This document shows, in pieces, positions 39,286 through 40,040 of a stretch of 40,040 bases of DNA. The translations under genes and the position numbers were made by a program. Numbering within the stretch: the first letter of the stretch is position 1; each line of letters opens with the position of its first letter. The notes under the pieces are model-generated. The model worked only from the letters and a program-made list of their open reading frames with translations. It was not told where the DNA came from and did not search any database. The DNA lies in the NCBI GenBank assembly GCA_963169695.1, contig CAUJDS010000014.1:1-40040 (forward strand). The letters run 5' to 3'. This DNA is from Bdellovibrionota bacterium. GTDB taxonomy: Bacteria; Bdellovibrionota; UBA1018; CAUJDS01.

Positions 39286-40040
39286 GAAGCCCCTTCGTGT
39301 ACAGGTTGAAACGGCAAGTGTCGCATTCCCATCTGTGTAAGGTTTTGAATCAATTTGGCTTTGCGCTTTGCATCTCCAGAAGGATGGTAAACAAAGAAAC
39401 ATCCCCCTCCTCCGGCACCACAGATTTTATAAGAACTTCCCGGTCCTGCTTGCTTCATCGCCTTCGCAATGGGAGCAGTCGTGATACTCTTTGCCAATCC
39501 TGTACGAATATCCCATTCTTTCTGAATGGCTTTTCCGACCTTATTCCAGTCCGCCCCAAGAAGGGCTTCGTGGAGAGACTGAGTAGCATCGACTATTCCA
39601 GAAAATCGCTTCAGTGCTTTTGGGTCCTTAGCAATTACAGATTGATAGAGCTTCCAATTATTGATTCCGGAATTCCTAGATTGTCCTGAGTAGAAAAGAG
39701 TGATTCGCTGACTGAGTTCTTGAGTGAGGGTCTTGGAATAAGGTGTTCTCAAATGCGAAGCAGGAAGCCATTGCAGATTCTGCAATCCACCAAAGAATGC
39801 ACCATAGTAGTCTTGCAATCCCGCAGGTCCCCAAAGTACACGGGACTCTGTGTCCTGTGCTAGTGAAATTACCCACTGTGGATCTAAATCACTTATGGAA
39901 TGCTTATCGGACTGAAACCAGAGTGCTAGTGCGCAAACCAGAGAGATTGAAAGAGCGGATGATCCGCCAAGGCCAGCACCCGCCGGACTCGTTGCTTGGG
40001 TGGAAATCGTGAGCGTCCCTTTGGGAGCGGCAAAGTGGCT
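39282..40040 (-). CDS. GHMP-family kinase, 5' partial
   Basis: The gene runs off the right edge; 252 residues remain. The GHMP phosphate-binding motif is 'TSPAGAGLGGSSALSISL' (P-x3-G-L-G-S-S-A type) and the third motif is 'ICGAGGGGCFFVYH'. 'WGPAGLQDYYGAFFGGL' (G-x-Q-D-x-Y) is like that of heptose-7-phosphate kinase (HddA) and related sugar kinases. With Kdo genes nearby a heptose or other LPS-precursor substrate is attractive, but a mevalonate- or galactose-type kinase is not ruled out. No stop occurs between the visible motifs and position 40040, so the start lies outside. It is coupled to the DUF429 gene by a GTGA overlap. Confidence 0.85.
   Translation of the reverse strand, partial: SHFAAPKGTLTISTQATSPAGAGLGGSSALSISLVCALALWFQSDKHSISDLDPQWVISLAQDTESRVLWGPAGLQDYYGAFFGGLQNLQWLPASHLRTPYSKTLTQELSQRITLFYSGQSRNSGINNWKLYQSVIAKDPKALKRFSGIVDATQSLHEALLGADWNKVGKAIQKEWDIRTGLAKSITTAPIAKAMKQAGPGSSYKICGAGGGGCFFVYHPSGDAKRKAKLIQNLTQMGMRHLPFQPVHEGAS

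Noticed and set aside
39743-40012. 89-residue plus-strand frame at the right edge
   Set aside because: It is antisense to the GHMP kinase motifs, which continue unbroken to the window end.
1-40040. tRNA genes, CRISPR arrays, transposases, phage genes
   Set aside because: I looked for repeat-spacer patterns, tRNA arms and transposase or integrase motifs and saw none.

Overview
The window looks like core chromosome of a Gram-negative bacterium with an outer membrane. Kdo/LPS genes, a TamB/TamA-type pair, beta-barrel proteins, a bactofilin, a FliL paralogue, a FrzS-like pseudo-receiver protein and a CHASE2 kinase with an NtrC-type regulator together suggest a Bdellovibrionota or other former deltaproteobacterial lineage. 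That placement is inference from gene content; no rRNA is present. I see no tRNA, rRNA, CRISPR array or transposase. Genes are tightly packed, many with ATGA/GTGA start-stop overlaps, and TTG/GTG starts are common.

Layout. 1-5322: a 5'-truncated TamB-like gene followed with no gap by an Omp85 gene with about six POTRA-like repeats. 5369-7190: rplM, rpsI and a secreted parvulin-type prolyl isomerase. 7194-10560 (minus): an NtrC-type sigma-54 activator and a CHASE2 histidine kinase, with a sigma-54-type promoter upstream at 10642-10657. 10872-11546: two divergent, paralogous four-helix-bundle genes around a 65-nt palindrome that contains both ribosome binding sites. 11761-15113: an unknown outer-membrane-type protein, divergent from a 736-residue protein that carries several sigma-70-like segments behind a signal peptide. 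This last gene is the most unusual object here. 15110-18677 (minus): class A PBP, LOG hydrolase and peptidase E. 18755-20326: a beta-barrel protein. 20348-22766 (minus): MBL hydrolase, alanine dehydrogenase and an orphan FliL. 22814-26596: SDR dehydratase/epimerase and an M16 peptidase pair (one active, one degenerate). 26565-27801 (minus): a membrane protein and a bactofilin. 27899-30698: a pseudo-receiver/coiled-coil protein and a diguanylate cyclase. 30808-35777: kdsB, pyrG, kdsA, kdsC and an acyl-CoA dehydrogenase. 35826-38456: cysteine desulfurase, A-type Fe-S carrier, ferredoxin and two hot-dog dehydratase-like proteins. 38413-40040 (minus): a GHMP kinase (5' end outside the window) and a DUF429 protein.

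How the genes work together. Most of the window serves envelope building: Omp85/TamB transport, periplasmic folding, peptidoglycan synthesis, Kdo synthesis with its CTP supply, bactofilin scaffolding and possibly heptose phosphorylation. Signalling genes (kinase/activator, pseudo-receiver, diguanylate cyclase) are interspersed. The two places not explained by known systems are the sigma-like secreted protein (12903-15113) and the palindromic four-helix-bundle module (10862-11574).
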